A stretch of DNA of 64,000 nt. Origin: Saprospiraceae bacterium (GTDB lineage Bacteria; Bacteroidota; Bacteroidia; Chitinophagales; Saprospiraceae). Position numbers and translations under genes: made by a program. The stretch covers positions 1-64,000 of the forward strand of contig JABSSL010000076.1 of assembly GCA_013214355.1 (NCBI GenBank), written 5' to 3'. Positions 50,070 through 60,098 of the stretch are shown here, in pieces; the stretch's first letter is position 1, and the number at the start of each line of letters is the position of its first letter. The notes below the pieces were generated by a model. The model was not told where the DNA came from, searched no databases, and saw only the letters and a program-made list of their open reading frames with translations.

Positions 50070-52583
50070 ATGAAATTCAGATTTTCATTAGCAGTGCTAT
50101 TGCTGTTGGGATTAGTAATGATTGGGTGTAAAGGAGATCCACCTGCGCCGCCCGAGGAAGAGGAAGAAGAGGTTCCGGTGGAAGACGGAGATGGCATTGA
50201 AGATCTAGAAGTGCCAGATGGATTCAATTATGCGACAAGTACGCTGGTGAATTTTGATTTGATCATGCAGGATTCTGTGGGAGAGAAAGCGCCCTTTACA
50301 CTGACTTCGATTATCGGTGAAAGCGACGAGACAGAACCAGGAACTTTGTTCACTGGGGTCTCGGACTCCAACGGTGTATTTAAAGTGGAGATAGATATCG
50401 CCAACCACTTCAACCAAATTGTGGTGAAGACCGACTATCACGGTTCCATTAAGGGGCACGTTTTTGATCTTCAGGAGAATGTGGATGGAGTTTTGATTGT
50501 CAACGGGAAACAGGACTTTATGGTACTAGACGATAGGACTAATAATTGCTATCCCACCGTTTCCAGTGTTTTCGCAGCAGATAATAAGGCTATCGGGGTA
50601 TCTAGTACAGAAGCACTTCTTAATTGCAAGGTCTTCTACTCTGATGGGAGTTCGCAAACTATCAGCAATGCGACAGGTAATGTTTTCTTCTCTAATAGTA
50701 GCGAGATCTGTAACAATGGGATTGATGATGATGGAGATGGCTTCATTGATTGTGCAGACCCAGAGTGTGGTACGGAATTAAGTGAATGTAGTGGCAGTAT
50801 TCCTTGTGTAAGTAGCTTCTTTCAGATTGTCGGGAAGAGCTTAAAGCAACTGGATCCAATAACTGGCGCCTATAAAAACGTCGGTGATTTACCCAATTCT
50901 TTCAATACCTACAATGGTGGAGGATATAATCAAGAGGACGGCTATATCTATTGTACGGGCAGGGTAAATAGTACTGGCAAGATATATATGGTAAGGCTTT
51001 ACAGTAATGCCAACATCACTAATATGGGTGAACTTGTTGGGTTTAAAGGTAGAAGCTACACTGGTGACATGGATGATGCCGGTAACTGGACTAATTTCTA
51101 TTACGACAATGGAAACTGGCATATCTCGACCGTGGACGTGAGTCAGCCAACCATGAACTTTGTCACAGAACAAGCAGCACCAAGCTCCGTTGGTAATGTG
51201 AATTTCTATGATTGGGTGTACAATGCAGTCTGTGATAAGTTCTATACTATCACTCAACATGGCGCCGAGTTACTGGAAGCTGATCACAACGCTAAAACGA
51301 TCAGAAGTATAGGTAGCTACAGTGGACTTCCTAGCGGTGCCTACGGCGCCGCATGGTCGGATCAGGACGGTCACCTATACTTCAGTAACAACAATACGGG
51401 GCGGATTTATAAAGTGACCATGAGTGGTTGTAACCCTGGTGCTATAACACATATTTTCACGGGAGCCGCTACGAGTAATAATGATGGCATGTCTTGCCCC
51501 AGTGCTCCGATTGCCGAGTTTAATGGAAATGATGTGGATAATGATGGACTGACGGATAACTTAGAATTAGCCACCTATACCAACCCACTAGATGCGTGTA
51601 GCCCATTATTTGACGCCCCTTCTTGTGACGGTATCTTGAATAGTGGTTTTGTTGTACAAGCTCCCCCGGGTAAAACCATCGCTTATGTTGAGGTAGATTT
51701 CAACTGTGATGCCCCCGACGAATATTCCTACGTATTTAATGATAATGTTGATAATGATATTGATGACGATGGAGTACCGAACGCCATTGATCCAAATCCA
51801 GATGATCCCAACCAGGCCTTTGTACAGTACCGACCGTCGCAGAATAGCTTTGGCACCTATGGATATGAAGACCTTTGGCCAGAAGTAGGAGATTACGACT
51901 TCAATGATTTTGTGGTACAGGTAAAGGAGAGAATTATTACCAATAGTAGCAGCAGAGTGTATCGCGTGGTCTATGATATCAAGATCATGGCCATGGGAGG
52001 GATATACAATAACAATTTTGGGATTGTCACACCGGACCCAGGGAATAATGCCGCTGTCAAAGTGATTTCCCCACAAAATGTGACCTGGGCCACCGAGCAT
52101 AGGGGAACAACTGAGGTAATTATCATAAAGAAACCAAAGCAATTATTCTATCAACTTGGAGTGATTAATGCGTCAAATTCAGATCCTTACTATCAACCAG
52201 TAGAGTTCCAAGTACAAGTTGACCTTAACGGCAGCTATAGTTATCCTTCTGGCTACAAGCCTAGTTTCTTCATCGAGCAAAATGGTATTGATGGCCACGA
52301 AATACATATTGCCGGTGTGGCGCCAACATCCAATCTCCGAAGCGGATTATTTGGAACGGGGCATGATGACAGTAGCTTCTCCAGGAGTAAGTACTACCTA
52401 ACCTCTACCAACCTACCTTGGGGGATTTATATTCCGACCGAATGGGACTATCCACAAGAAGGGATCGATCTGACGGTAGCGTACAAACGATTTGCGGAGT
52501 ATGCTCAATCTAATCCCGGTTTGTCTTGGTACACCAATAACACTGCCAATATAACATCAGGTAAGACCTATACACGACATTAG
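50070..52583 (+). CDS. LruC domain-containing lipoprotein with MopE-like metal-binding motif and thrombospondin type 3-like repeats
   Basis: Lipobox VMIGCKGD; EICNNGIDDDGDGFIDCADPECG; NDIDDDGVPNAIDPNPDDPNQAF; YEDLWPEVGDYDFNDFVVQ. Confidence 0.85.
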   Translation: MKFRFSLAVLLLLGLVMIGCKGDPPAPPEEEEEEVPVEDGDGIEDLEVPDGFNYATSTLVNFDLIMQDSVGEKAPFTLTSIIGESDETEPGTLFTGVSDSNGVFKVEIDIANHFNQIVVKTDYHGSIKGHVFDLQENVDGVLIVNGKQDFMVLDDRTNNCYPTVSSVFAADNKAIGVSSTEALLNCKVFYSDGSSQTISNATGNVFFSNSSEICNNGIDDDGDGFIDCADPECGTELSECSGSIPCVSSFFQIVGKSLKQLDPITGAYKNVGDLPNSFNTYNGGGYNQEDGYIYCTGRVNSTGKIYMVRLYSNANITNMGELVGFKGRSYTGDMDDAGNWTNFYYDNGNWHISTVDVSQPTMNFVTEQAAPSSVGNVNFYDWVYNAVCDKFYTITQHGAELLEADHNAKTIRSIGSYSGLPSGAYGAAWSDQDGHLYFSNNNTGRIYKVTMSGCNPGAITHIFTGAATSNNDGMSCPSAPIAEFNGNDVDNDGLTDNLELATYTNPLDACSPLFDAPSCDGILNSGFVVQAPPGKTIAYVEVDFNCDAPDEYSYVFNDNVDNDIDDDGVPNAIDPNPDDPNQAFVQYRPSQNSFGTYGYEDLWPEVGDYDFNDFVVQVKERIITNSSSRVYRVVYDIKIMAMGGIYNNNFGIVTPDPGNNAAVKVISPQNVTWATEHRGTTEVIIIKKPKQLFYQLGVINASNSDPYYQPVEFQVQVDLNGSYSYPSGYKPSFFIEQNGIDGHEIHIAGVAPTSNLRSGLFGTGHDDSSFSRSKYYLTSTNLPWGIYIPTEWDYPQEGIDLTVAYKRFAEYAQSNPGLSWYTNNTANITSGKTYTRH

Positions 52584-52602
52584 CGTTCATAGTCAAAATA
52601 CC

Positions 52603-52640
52603 GGATAAGCCTGCCAAGCAGGCTTATCCTTACTTTTTTT
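52603..52640 (+). terminator. Rho-independent terminator
   Basis: GGATAAGCCTGC-caa-GCAGGCTTATCC 12-bp perfect stem followed by TTACTTTTTTT. Confidence 0.92.
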
Positions 52641-52710
52641 ACGCAAGCAAACACACCTGTACGACACTAAGGATCCAATACTTTCTATACCACAAACAAA
52701 TACAATTCAT

Positions 52711-53127
52711 ATGAGAACTACAGGCTTATTCATCCTTGTGTTGCTTATGTCTTCTTGTGCCATTTCAAACAAAAACAGCATGGCGAATTCTCCATCCAGT
52801 ATGCAGGATTTGCATGTGCCCGACGGCTTTACCTATGATAATGTAACAAACGTGAAGGTAGCTTTGCAGTTTCAAGGTCGGGATTTCAAAGATGGTCCTA
52901 CTGCGACCTATAAGATCTTAGGAGTTGATGAGAAGAAGAGTCGAGATCTGTTGGTGCAGGGGCAGATTAATGAAAAAGGAAAGATAGAGACGGGTATGTT
53001 CATCCCCTTGCATTTTACTGATCTGGTTTTGCAGGTTAATTATGGTCCTAGAACCTATGAAATGCCACTGAAAAAAAGGCCTGTAATAGCCCAGATTATT
53101 TGGATGGACTATGAAGGCTTGTTTTAG
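52711..53127 (+). CDS. Small lipoprotein paralogous to the N-terminal module of the upstream LruC lipoprotein
   Basis: Lipobox LLMSSCAIS; DLHVPDGFTYDNVTNVKVALQF aligns by eye with DLEVPDGFNYATSTLVNFDLIM. Confidence 0.7.
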   Translation: MRTTGLFILVLLMSSCAISNKNSMANSPSSMQDLHVPDGFTYDNVTNVKVALQFQGRDFKDGPTATYKILGVDEKKSRDLLVQGQINEKGKIETGMFIPLHFTDLVLQVNYGPRTYEMPLKKRPVIAQIIWMDYEGLF

Positions 53128-53387
53128 ATGAAGAGATATTGAGTTAGATATATTCAAAAGCGGTTTTAGATGTAGTTTTAGTCAAGCTCAACTGCTAGAT
53201 GCACATAAGCTTGCTGAGGCGCATGCCAAGATTTTCCTGGTTTGCGCCTTTTAAATTTGCCTCTATCCTGCTACAATAAGCATCATTTTTGCCCAGAAAA
53301 GCAGTTTTGGGATTGCCTCTACCAATTCCTACTCCTTTTTTCTATTTTGCAGCTCGCCTTATTATTTACGAAAAACCAATCAGCAAC

Positions 53388-55985
53388 ATGAGTCAACTAC
53401 GATTAGCACTACTTTTGGGATTGATCTGCTGGGTTAGTTTGGCGCAAGCGCAAAAGAAAGAACTAACCTACTACCTTCCAGACATTGAGTACAATCCTGA
53501 AATTCCTACGCCCGAGCAAGTACTAGGCTATCAGATTGGAGAATGGCATATGAGCCATGATCAACTGATCTACTATATGCGGACTCTTGCTGCTGCTTCA
53601 CCGAAAATACAATTGGTGGAACACGCTCGTACCTTTGAAGGCCGTCCACTCATACATCTAATCGTTAGCTCTACTGCTAATCATAACCGACTAGAAGAGA
53701 TTCGAGAAAAGCATGTTCAATTGAGTGATCCGACCTCGGCTAGTGAGTTAAATACCGCAGATATGCCCGTGGTGATCCATCAGGCTTATGGTATTCATGG
53801 TAATGAAGCCAGTGGGATCAATGCCTCCGCACTCGTAGCCTATTATTTGGCAGCAGGAGAATCAAGTGAGGTTAAAACCCTCTTGGATAATGCCGTTATC
53901 ATCATAGATCCTTGTCTAAATCCTGATGGAGCACATCGCTTTTCCTCTTGGGTGAATACGCATAAGAATAAGAATCTCACCTCAGATCCTCAGGATCGAG
54001 AATATACAGAAAGTTGGCCACGAGGGCGAACGAATCACTACTGGTTTGACCTGAATCGGGATTATCTACCCGTGCAATTTCCGGAAAGCCAAGGGCGTAT
54101 TGAGGTGTTTCATCGCTGGAAACCAAATGTATACACCGATCATCACGAAATGGGATCCAACGCCACCTTCTTCTTCATGCCTGGAGAGCCTACCCGGGTC
54201 AATCCCACCACACCACAAAAGAACCAAGATTTAACGGCGAAGATTGGTGCCTATCATCAGGCAGCTCTTGATGGATTGGGGTCTCTCTATTACAGTGGCG
54301 AAGGTTACGACGATTTCTATTATGGTAAGGGCTCTACCTATCCAGATGCGAATGGCTGTATTGGTATCCTCTTTGAACAGGGAAGTTCACGTGGACATCT
54401 TCAGAAGACGACAAATGGATTGTTAAGCTTTCCCTTTACGATTCGCAATCAGGTAGCTACTTCTCTATCTACCCAGAAAGCTTCATTGGAGCTAAGGACA
54501 GAGCTGCTGGATTTCCAGCGTGAGTTTTACCAGGAAGGACTAAAAAAAGCAGCGAGAGAACGGGTCAAGGGTTATGTTTTCGGAGATAGTCATGATCCAA
54601 GCAGAACTAGAGCTTTAGTCAAAATAATGCAGCAGCATCAAATCCAGGTGTACCGAAGCAAAGAGACTGAGACTAAGATCGCAGGGGCAGCTGCTGCCAA
54701 GGAAGCATATGTAGTCCCCCTGGATCAAACGCAATATCACTTGATTAAAGGAATGTTTGATGTCCGCACTAGTTTTGAGGATAGCCTTTTTTATGATGTC
54801 TCTGCCTGGACCTTGCCTTATGCTTTTAATTTACCCTACGAAGCCATTACTGACAATGGACGAATGAATGCCTTACAGGGGACACTGGTGGAAGGAGAAC
54901 TGGGTGGTGAAAATCCGAATTTTTCAAAAGCCAGCTATGCCTACGTGATGTCCTGGGATGATTATCAAGCTCCCCAAGCTTTGAGTCACCTACTTTCCGC
55001 TGACCTTATGGTGCGAGTGACAACCAAACCTTTTCAATTGGAAGGAAAATCCTATGAGGTAGGAACCTTGGTGGTCCCTGTGCAACAGGAAGTCATGAGC
55101 AAGGATGATCTTTATAGTAAGCTACAGTCGATCAGCAAGCTAACAAAAGTTCCCTTCGTGCCTGTGAGCACAGGTCTAAGCCCCGTAGGACCAGACCTAG
55201 GCAGTCGAGATATGTTTGTTCTTGATGCACCCAAGGTGCTTCTATTGGTAGGAGATGGAGTGAGTAGCTACGAGGCAGGGGAGGTGTGGCACCTATTGGA
55301 TCAGCGATATGATATTGCGGTAACTAAAGGCACCACGACGAGCTTTAACCGATTGGATGTAAGCCGATACAATGTGATCATCATGGTGGATGGATCTTAT
55401 GCTAGCCTGGGAAAATCTGGAGCTGGAAAATTAAAATCCTGGGTGAGCCAGGGGGGAACCTTGGTGGCTTCTAAGAGAGCGGTAAGCTGGGCGGCAAGCA
55501 ATGGCTTAGCCAATGTTAAGGTGAAGAAACGTGAACCGGCTAATAATGGGCGGCGTCCGTACGGAAAATTGGCTAGAGACAATGGCGGTCGGGTAGTTGG
55601 GGGTGCGATTGTGGAAGCGGAAGTGGATCTTAGTCACCCGCTCTTGTATGGATACCATCGAGAAAAAATGCCTGTATTTCGAAGAGGCACCTTGTTGATT
55701 GAAGAGGCGCAGAATCCCTACGCCACTCCCATTCGATATACTGAAGATCCGCTTCTGAGTGGATACATACATAAAGATGAGCAAAAGCGATTATCACGAG
55801 CTGCGGCAGCTGTAGTCAGTGCTACGGGGCGTGGGAAAGTAATCTGTCTGAGTGACAACCCAAACTTCCGCGCCTTCTGGTACGGGACCAACAAGATCTT
55901 TGCGAATGCGATCTTCTTTGGGCAGATCATCAGCAGCGGTGGCTCAGAAACACAACCGCCAAAACGGGCTGCTAAACAGGAGTAA
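53388..55985 (+). CDS. M14 family zinc carboxypeptidase-like protein with C-terminal GATase-like domain
   Basis: VVIHQAYGIHGNEASGINAS; IIDPCLNPDGAHRFSSWVN; VYTDHHEMGSNATFFF; later VLLLVGDGVSSYEAGEVWHLLD. ATG at 53388 precedes a signal peptide. Confidence 0.88.
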   Translation: MSQLRLALLLGLICWVSLAQAQKKELTYYLPDIEYNPEIPTPEQVLGYQIGEWHMSHDQLIYYMRTLAAASPKIQLVEHARTFEGRPLIHLIVSSTANHNRLEEIREKHVQLSDPTSASELNTADMPVVIHQAYGIHGNEASGINASALVAYYLAAGESSEVKTLLDNAVIIIDPCLNPDGAHRFSSWVNTHKNKNLTSDPQDREYTESWPRGRTNHYWFDLNRDYLPVQFPESQGRIEVFHRWKPNVYTDHHEMGSNATFFFMPGEPTRVNPTTPQKNQDLTAKIGAYHQAALDGLGSLYYSGEGYDDFYYGKGSTYPDANGCIGILFEQGSSRGHLQKTTNGLLSFPFTIRNQVATSLSTQKASLELRTELLDFQREFYQEGLKKAARERVKGYVFGDSHDPSRTRALVKIMQQHQIQVYRSKETETKIAGAAAAKEAYVVPLDQTQYHLIKGMFDVRTSFEDSLFYDVSAWTLPYAFNLPYEAITDNGRMNALQGTLVEGELGGENPNFSKASYAYVMSWDDYQAPQALSHLLSADLMVRVTTKPFQLEGKSYEVGTLVVPVQQEVMSKDDLYSKLQSISKLTKVPFVPVSTGLSPVGPDLGSRDMFVLDAPKVLLLVGDGVSSYEAGEVWHLLDQRYDIAVTKGTTTSFNRLDVSRYNVIIMVDGSYASLGKSGAGKLKSWVSQGGTLVASKRAVSWAASNGLANVKVKKREPANNGRRPYGKLARDNGGRVVGGAIVEAEVDLSHPLLYGYHREKMPVFRRGTLLIEEAQNPYATPIRYTEDPLLSGYIHKDEQKRLSRAAAAVVSATGRGKVICLSDNPNFRAFWYGTNKIFANAIFFGQIISSGGSETQPPKRAAKQE

Positions 55986-56114
55986 CGGTACACCTTGAAC
56001 GAGAGAATATGCTTTAAAACAAAACTATTGCCTCCCAACTCTCGGATTACATCTGGGAGTAGGAGAAAACTAAGAACACACGTCATCGACTACTAGTTCT
56101 CTACTACCATACGC

Positions 56115-56642
56115 ATGATCACGAACTGGCGTTCTTACATATGCTTGTTTTGGATGGTGAGTTCAATCTATTGGGTTGACTTGAAGGCTCAGCGCTCCCT
56201 CCCCGCAAATCCGATATCCCCTGATACCATTTTGATGCTCAACAATGGGATGGGCATAGATTATTACATGAGTGGAAGAAAGGTCAATTTAGCGGTGATG
56301 GAATGGTATATGCATGATATTCCTTCTGCGAAAAAAGATATCCATGCCGCATTGGTATCCGATCAATTAAGTGTCGTGGGATATAGTGCGGGGAGTCTCT
56401 TCACGGTGACTGGTTTGTTGGTGTATGAACCTAATCAAAAGCTGGCGAGTAATCTGATGATGATTGGTGGAATCTCCTTAGGAACGGGTATTATTTCCCA
56501 GATCATCAGTGGGAAGTACAAAAAAACAGCAGTTCGTAAGTACAATGCCGCCATTCGGAAATCAAAGCAGATGAAGGCTAAAGGGGTGAGCTACCGAGCC
56601 AGATTTGGTTTAAATAGTCGGGGACTCGTCATTAAATTTTGA
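56115..56642 (+). CDS. Hypothetical membrane-associated protein
   Basis: Signal/TM N-terminus; intact ORF; GLLVYEPNQKLASNLMMIGGISLGTGIISQI TM. Confidence 0.65.
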   Translation: MITNWRSYICLFWMVSSIYWVDLKAQRSLPANPISPDTILMLNNGMGIDYYMSGRKVNLAVMEWYMHDIPSAKKDIHAALVSDQLSVVGYSAGSLFTVTGLLVYEPNQKLASNLMMIGGISLGTGIISQIISGKYKKTAVRKYNAAIRKSKQMKAKGVSYRARFGLNSRGLVIKF

Positions 56643-56645
56643 GCT

Positions 56646-57770
56646 TTAGTCTTGGTTCCAAGCAAGACTCCGGGCTAGGTTGAAACCCAGCGCCTCCAGA
56701 TTGTCCTCGCTTTGCTCTAGGGCTTCCGTGAGTGTGACGGGCTGACGTTGTATGGAAAAAGCAGCTTGCAGCCCAATCTGTTGGATGAGTTCTGTCGAGG
56801 CAAGTAGGGCACCACAAACGGCGATTACGGGCCGCTTAAACTGCTGAGCCCGTTGGCAGATCCCCTTGATTAACTTTCCCTGTACGGTCTGGTCATCAAT
56901 TTTCCCTTCCCCCGTAATCACTAAATCCGCCTGTTCTAAGGCATGATTAAAGTGGGCTTCGTCCATGATCGCTTCAATGCCAGATCTCAGCGTACCATTG
57001 AGGAAGGCCATGGCTCCATATCCCATTCCACCCGCAGCTCCTGCCCCTGGGACCTGGTCTAGTTTTTTGTGTAAACTAGCTTCCACTTGCCGAGCAAGAT
57101 GTTCCAGTCCAGTATCCAATTCTGCCACCATATCATCTGTAGCTCCTTTTTGCGGCCCATAGACAGCTGCAGCTCCCATGGGGCCAAAAAGGGGGTTATT
57201 CACATCGCATAAGACCTCTAGACTGGGGAAGGATCGTTCTGGTGGAATGATTTTGACAATCCGCCGGAGGTCCTCTCCATTTCCTGCTAATTCCTCATTG
57301 GCTTCATCTAGAAACTGATAGCCTAAAGCTTTAGCCATTCCAATGCCACCATCATTCGTGGCACTTCCACCGATTCCTAGGAATATTTTCTCAACGCCTT
57401 GATCTATGGCTTTTTGAATAAGTTGGCCGGTACCGAAGGTGCCTGTTTTCAGGGGATTGCGAAGAGGCCGGGGAACCAACTGTAAGCCTGAGGCCTCCGC
57501 CATATCGATATAGGCTTTGGTACCATCAGCCGATAATCCGTAGCCTGCCTTAACCGTCGCAGCTAAGGGGCCTTGTACTTCCACCTCCACCCACTTTCCC
57601 TGTGTGTGGTAAGTCATTATGCTGGCAGTTCCCTCTCCGCCATCTGCCATCGGGAATAACTGTATTTGGGTACTCGGATAAGCTTTTTTGATACCCCGCT
57701 CTAGCGCTTGACAAACCAATACCGCTGTTAAGCTATCTTTGAAGGAATCACAAGCTATTAGTACATTCAT
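56646..57770 (-). CDS. Glycerate kinase
   Basis: ACDSFKDSLTAVLVCQALERGIKKAYP; PMADGGEGTASIM; GIGGSATNDGGIGMAKALGY; GEGKIDDQTVQGKL. Confidence 0.93.
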   Translation of the reverse strand: MNVLIACDSFKDSLTAVLVCQALERGIKKAYPSTQIQLFPMADGGEGTASIMTYHTQGKWVEVEVQGPLAATVKAGYGLSADGTKAYIDMAEASGLQLVPRPLRNPLKTGTFGTGQLIQKAIDQGVEKIFLGIGGSATNDGGIGMAKALGYQFLDEANEELAGNGEDLRRIVKIIPPERSFPSLEVLCDVNNPLFGPMGAAAVYGPQKGATDDMVAELDTGLEHLARQVEASLHKKLDQVPGAGAAGGMGYGAMAFLNGTLRSGIEAIMDEAHFNHALEQADLVITGEGKIDDQTVQGKLIKGICQRAQQFKRPVIAVCGALLASTELIQQIGLQAAFSIQRQPVTLTEALEQSEDNLEALGFNLARSLAWNQD

Positions 57771-57801
57771 AAGTCAGCAGAGGAAGGGTTAGGAGCAGTT
57801 A

Positions 57802-59187
57802 CTACAGGCCATACTTATCCATTCGGCGGTATAAGGCGGCCCGGGTTAAGCCTAGTTCATCGGCAGCTTTTGAGATATTTCCACCATGATGCGTTAAGAC
57901 TTTGCGGATGGCCCAGCTTTCTAGTTCTGCTAGATTGTAGCTTTCTGGCTCTCCCGCTTTCTTGCCCTGCCTTTGCCCGCCTTCTCCTTGTTGGATAAAG
58001 TCTGAGATGGTCAATTCTCTATCTTCTGCTAAGATTACCGCTCTTTCTACTGCATGCCTCAACTCTCGGATATTCCCTGGCCAATTGTAAGCCTGTAAGC
58101 GTTTTAAAGTCTCCTTCTTGAGAGAAAGACTGGGCCGCTGATATTTTCGAGTATAGATCTTCAGATAATGATCAATGAGTAATGGAATATCTGATTGACG
58201 TTGTCGTAGGGGCGGGAGCTTAATTTCCACGGTATTAATTCGATACACCAAATCCTGACGGAACTTCGACTCTCCGACCATATCATAGAGCGGCATATTG
58301 GTCGCACAGATCAATCGAATATCAACACTAATGGCTTCATTAGCACCAATCCGCTGAATCTGGCGACTTTGCAAAGCTGTCAATAACTTGGCTTGTAGAG
58401 GGAGAGACAAATTTCCAATCTCATCCAGGAAAAGTGTTCCTCCAGAAGCAATTTCAAAGCGACCCGCACGATCTTCCTTGGCATCGGTAAAGGCGCCTTT
58501 TTTATGTCCAAACAACTCACTGCCAAAGAGGGTCTCTGGGATCGCACCCAAATCGACGCTGATAAAGACTTCTTTGGATCTTTGAGATTGACGATGTATT
58601 GCTCTGGCTACCAGCTCTTTACCCGTACCATTTTCTCCTAGGATCAGTACGTTGGCATCGGTCTTCGCCACCTTCTCCACCATGGAAAAAACCTGTTTCA
58701 TGGCTGGAGACTCACCAATGATCTCTCCGAACGGTTGATCCAAATCAGAACTGAGCGTTTGTTTTTCCTCTTCCAGCTTCTTCACCTGCTTGCGAGAGTT
58801 ACTGAGCTCCAGAGACTTAAGCAGGGTAGTCAAAAGTCTTTCATTCCGCCATGGCTTCTCTATAAAGTCCAATGCTCCAATCTTTACACACTTAACCGCA
58901 GTTTTTACATCCGCATAAGCAGTGATCATGATTACTTGAGCGTCTGGCTTTAGTTCCATGGTTTTTTCGAGCCACATCATACCATCCCGTCCAGACGTAT
59001 CCCCCTTGCGGAAGTTCATATCCAGCATGATTAGGTCATAGTCACCATTGCGCAGATGGCGAGGTAATTGGAATGGGTTGTTCTCTGTTATAACCTCGGT
59101 GAAATGTTGAGACAGAAAAAATTTCAGACTTAACAGAATATCCTCTTCATCATCGACAATCAGAATTCTTGCCTTTTTTTTCTCCAT
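57802..59187 (-). CDS. Sigma-54-dependent response regulator (NtrC family)
   Basis: ILIVDDEEDILLSL receiver; GENGTGKELVARAIH; GHKKGAFTDAKEDRAGRFE; Fis-type HTH LTHHGGNISKAADELGLTRAALYRRMDKYGL. Confidence 0.93.
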   Translation of the reverse strand: MEKKKARILIVDDEEDILLSLKFFLSQHFTEVITENNPFQLPRHLRNGDYDLIMLDMNFRKGDTSGRDGMMWLEKTMELKPDAQVIMITAYADVKTAVKCVKIGALDFIEKPWRNERLLTTLLKSLELSNSRKQVKKLEEEKQTLSSDLDQPFGEIIGESPAMKQVFSMVEKVAKTDANVLILGENGTGKELVARAIHRQSQRSKEVFISVDLGAIPETLFGSELFGHKKGAFTDAKEDRAGRFEIASGGTLFLDEIGNLSLPLQAKLLTALQSRQIQRIGANEAISVDIRLICATNMPLYDMVGESKFRQDLVYRINTVEIKLPPLRQRQSDIPLLIDHYLKIYTRKYQRPSLSLKKETLKRLQAYNWPGNIRELRHAVERAVILAEDRELTISDFIQQGEGGQRQGKKAGEPESYNLAELESWAIRKVLTHHGGNISKAADELGLTRAALYRRMDKYGL

Positions 59188-59391
59188 GTTTTTGTTTGAT
59201 TAACCTCTTCTACTGTAGTGAAAACTTATAATGAACCGTTAGTAATGTTTAATACAAAATGGAGAATGGATAATGTCTTTGAGACATTGAAACTCGTTCG
59301 GTCTACACGCTACATTAATCATTCAACATTTTCATTAGTAATTAAAATCGGTAGGTTTTATGGGGCGTTCTTAGCCTAGTAGGCCTTCACA

Positions 59392-59820
59392 TTAACGATC
59401 TTTTTTGCGGATAACAAGCTTTAGTCCTGACCATATCTTATCAACGGCGCATACCTTTACATCCACCAACTTATGCGCAAAGGCAGCAGCGCGAATGACA
59501 TCCTCTGTAATATCTGTAGGTACTTTTGAGGCCTTTTTGGGCCAGGAAACCCAAATCATCCCATTGGACTTGATCTCTTCACGAAGCAGCGGCAAGTGTT
59601 GATCCAGCTCTGCTCTTTCTTTGGTGAAAAAATGAATAAAATCCTTTTCGGGGGAATCGTCTTCCTCGATGGCGACATCCTCCGGCCACGCTTCAAATAG
59701 ATCGAAATAGTACGCAGGTGTTTGTACGAGCTTCACTACAAATCCAGGCTTAATTCCGAGTTTTTTTGCGAGTGGTGTTCCAGAGTAACCAGCGCTACGG
59801 GCAGACTTTTTGTTATCCAT
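59392..59820 (-). CDS. DUF3052-like protein
   Basis: SAGYSGTPLAKKLGIKPGFVVKLVQTPAYYFDLF; ATG at 59820. Confidence 0.72.
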   Translation of the reverse strand: MDNKKSARSAGYSGTPLAKKLGIKPGFVVKLVQTPAYYFDLFEAWPEDVAIEEDDSPEKDFIHFFTKERAELDQHLPLLREEIKSNGMIWVSWPKKASKVPTDITEDVIRAAAFAHKLVDVKVCAVDKIWSGLKLVIRKKDR

Positions 59821-59863
59821 TGCTATAAAGATACACTTTGGGACAAAAAGTTGCCACAATTAT

Positions 59864-59898
59864 GTTCGTTTTCGGACACTTTCTGTTCATTAGTGAAC
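59864..59898. promoter_or_regulatory. Candidate enhancer (UAS): two 14-bp GTTCR-N4-YGRAC palindromes, centres 21 bp apart
   Basis: GTTCGttttCGGAC (59864-59877) and GTTCAttagTGAAC (59885-59898). Confidence 0.6.
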
Positions 59899-59964
59899 GA
59901 TAAAATCGAACAGGAAGCCAAATTTAAATTTGTAGTATACTGTATATGAATGAGTTATTAAAAA

Positions 59965-59979
59965 TGGCACGCTGGTTGC
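59965..59979 (+). promoter_or_regulatory. Sigma-54 (-24/-12) promoter
   Basis: TGGCAC-GCTGG-TTGC matches consensus TGGCACN5TTGC, about 120 nt upstream of the 60099 ATG. Confidence 0.85.
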
Positions 59980-60098
59980 CGTAAGGGTATAACGTGAGAA
60001 GAATTGTCCATTTTTTACACAAATACACCCGACTGTTAGGACAATCTTCAGAAATCACCCGACTATTTAAAATTTAAGAAAACACTACAATCTTTGCA

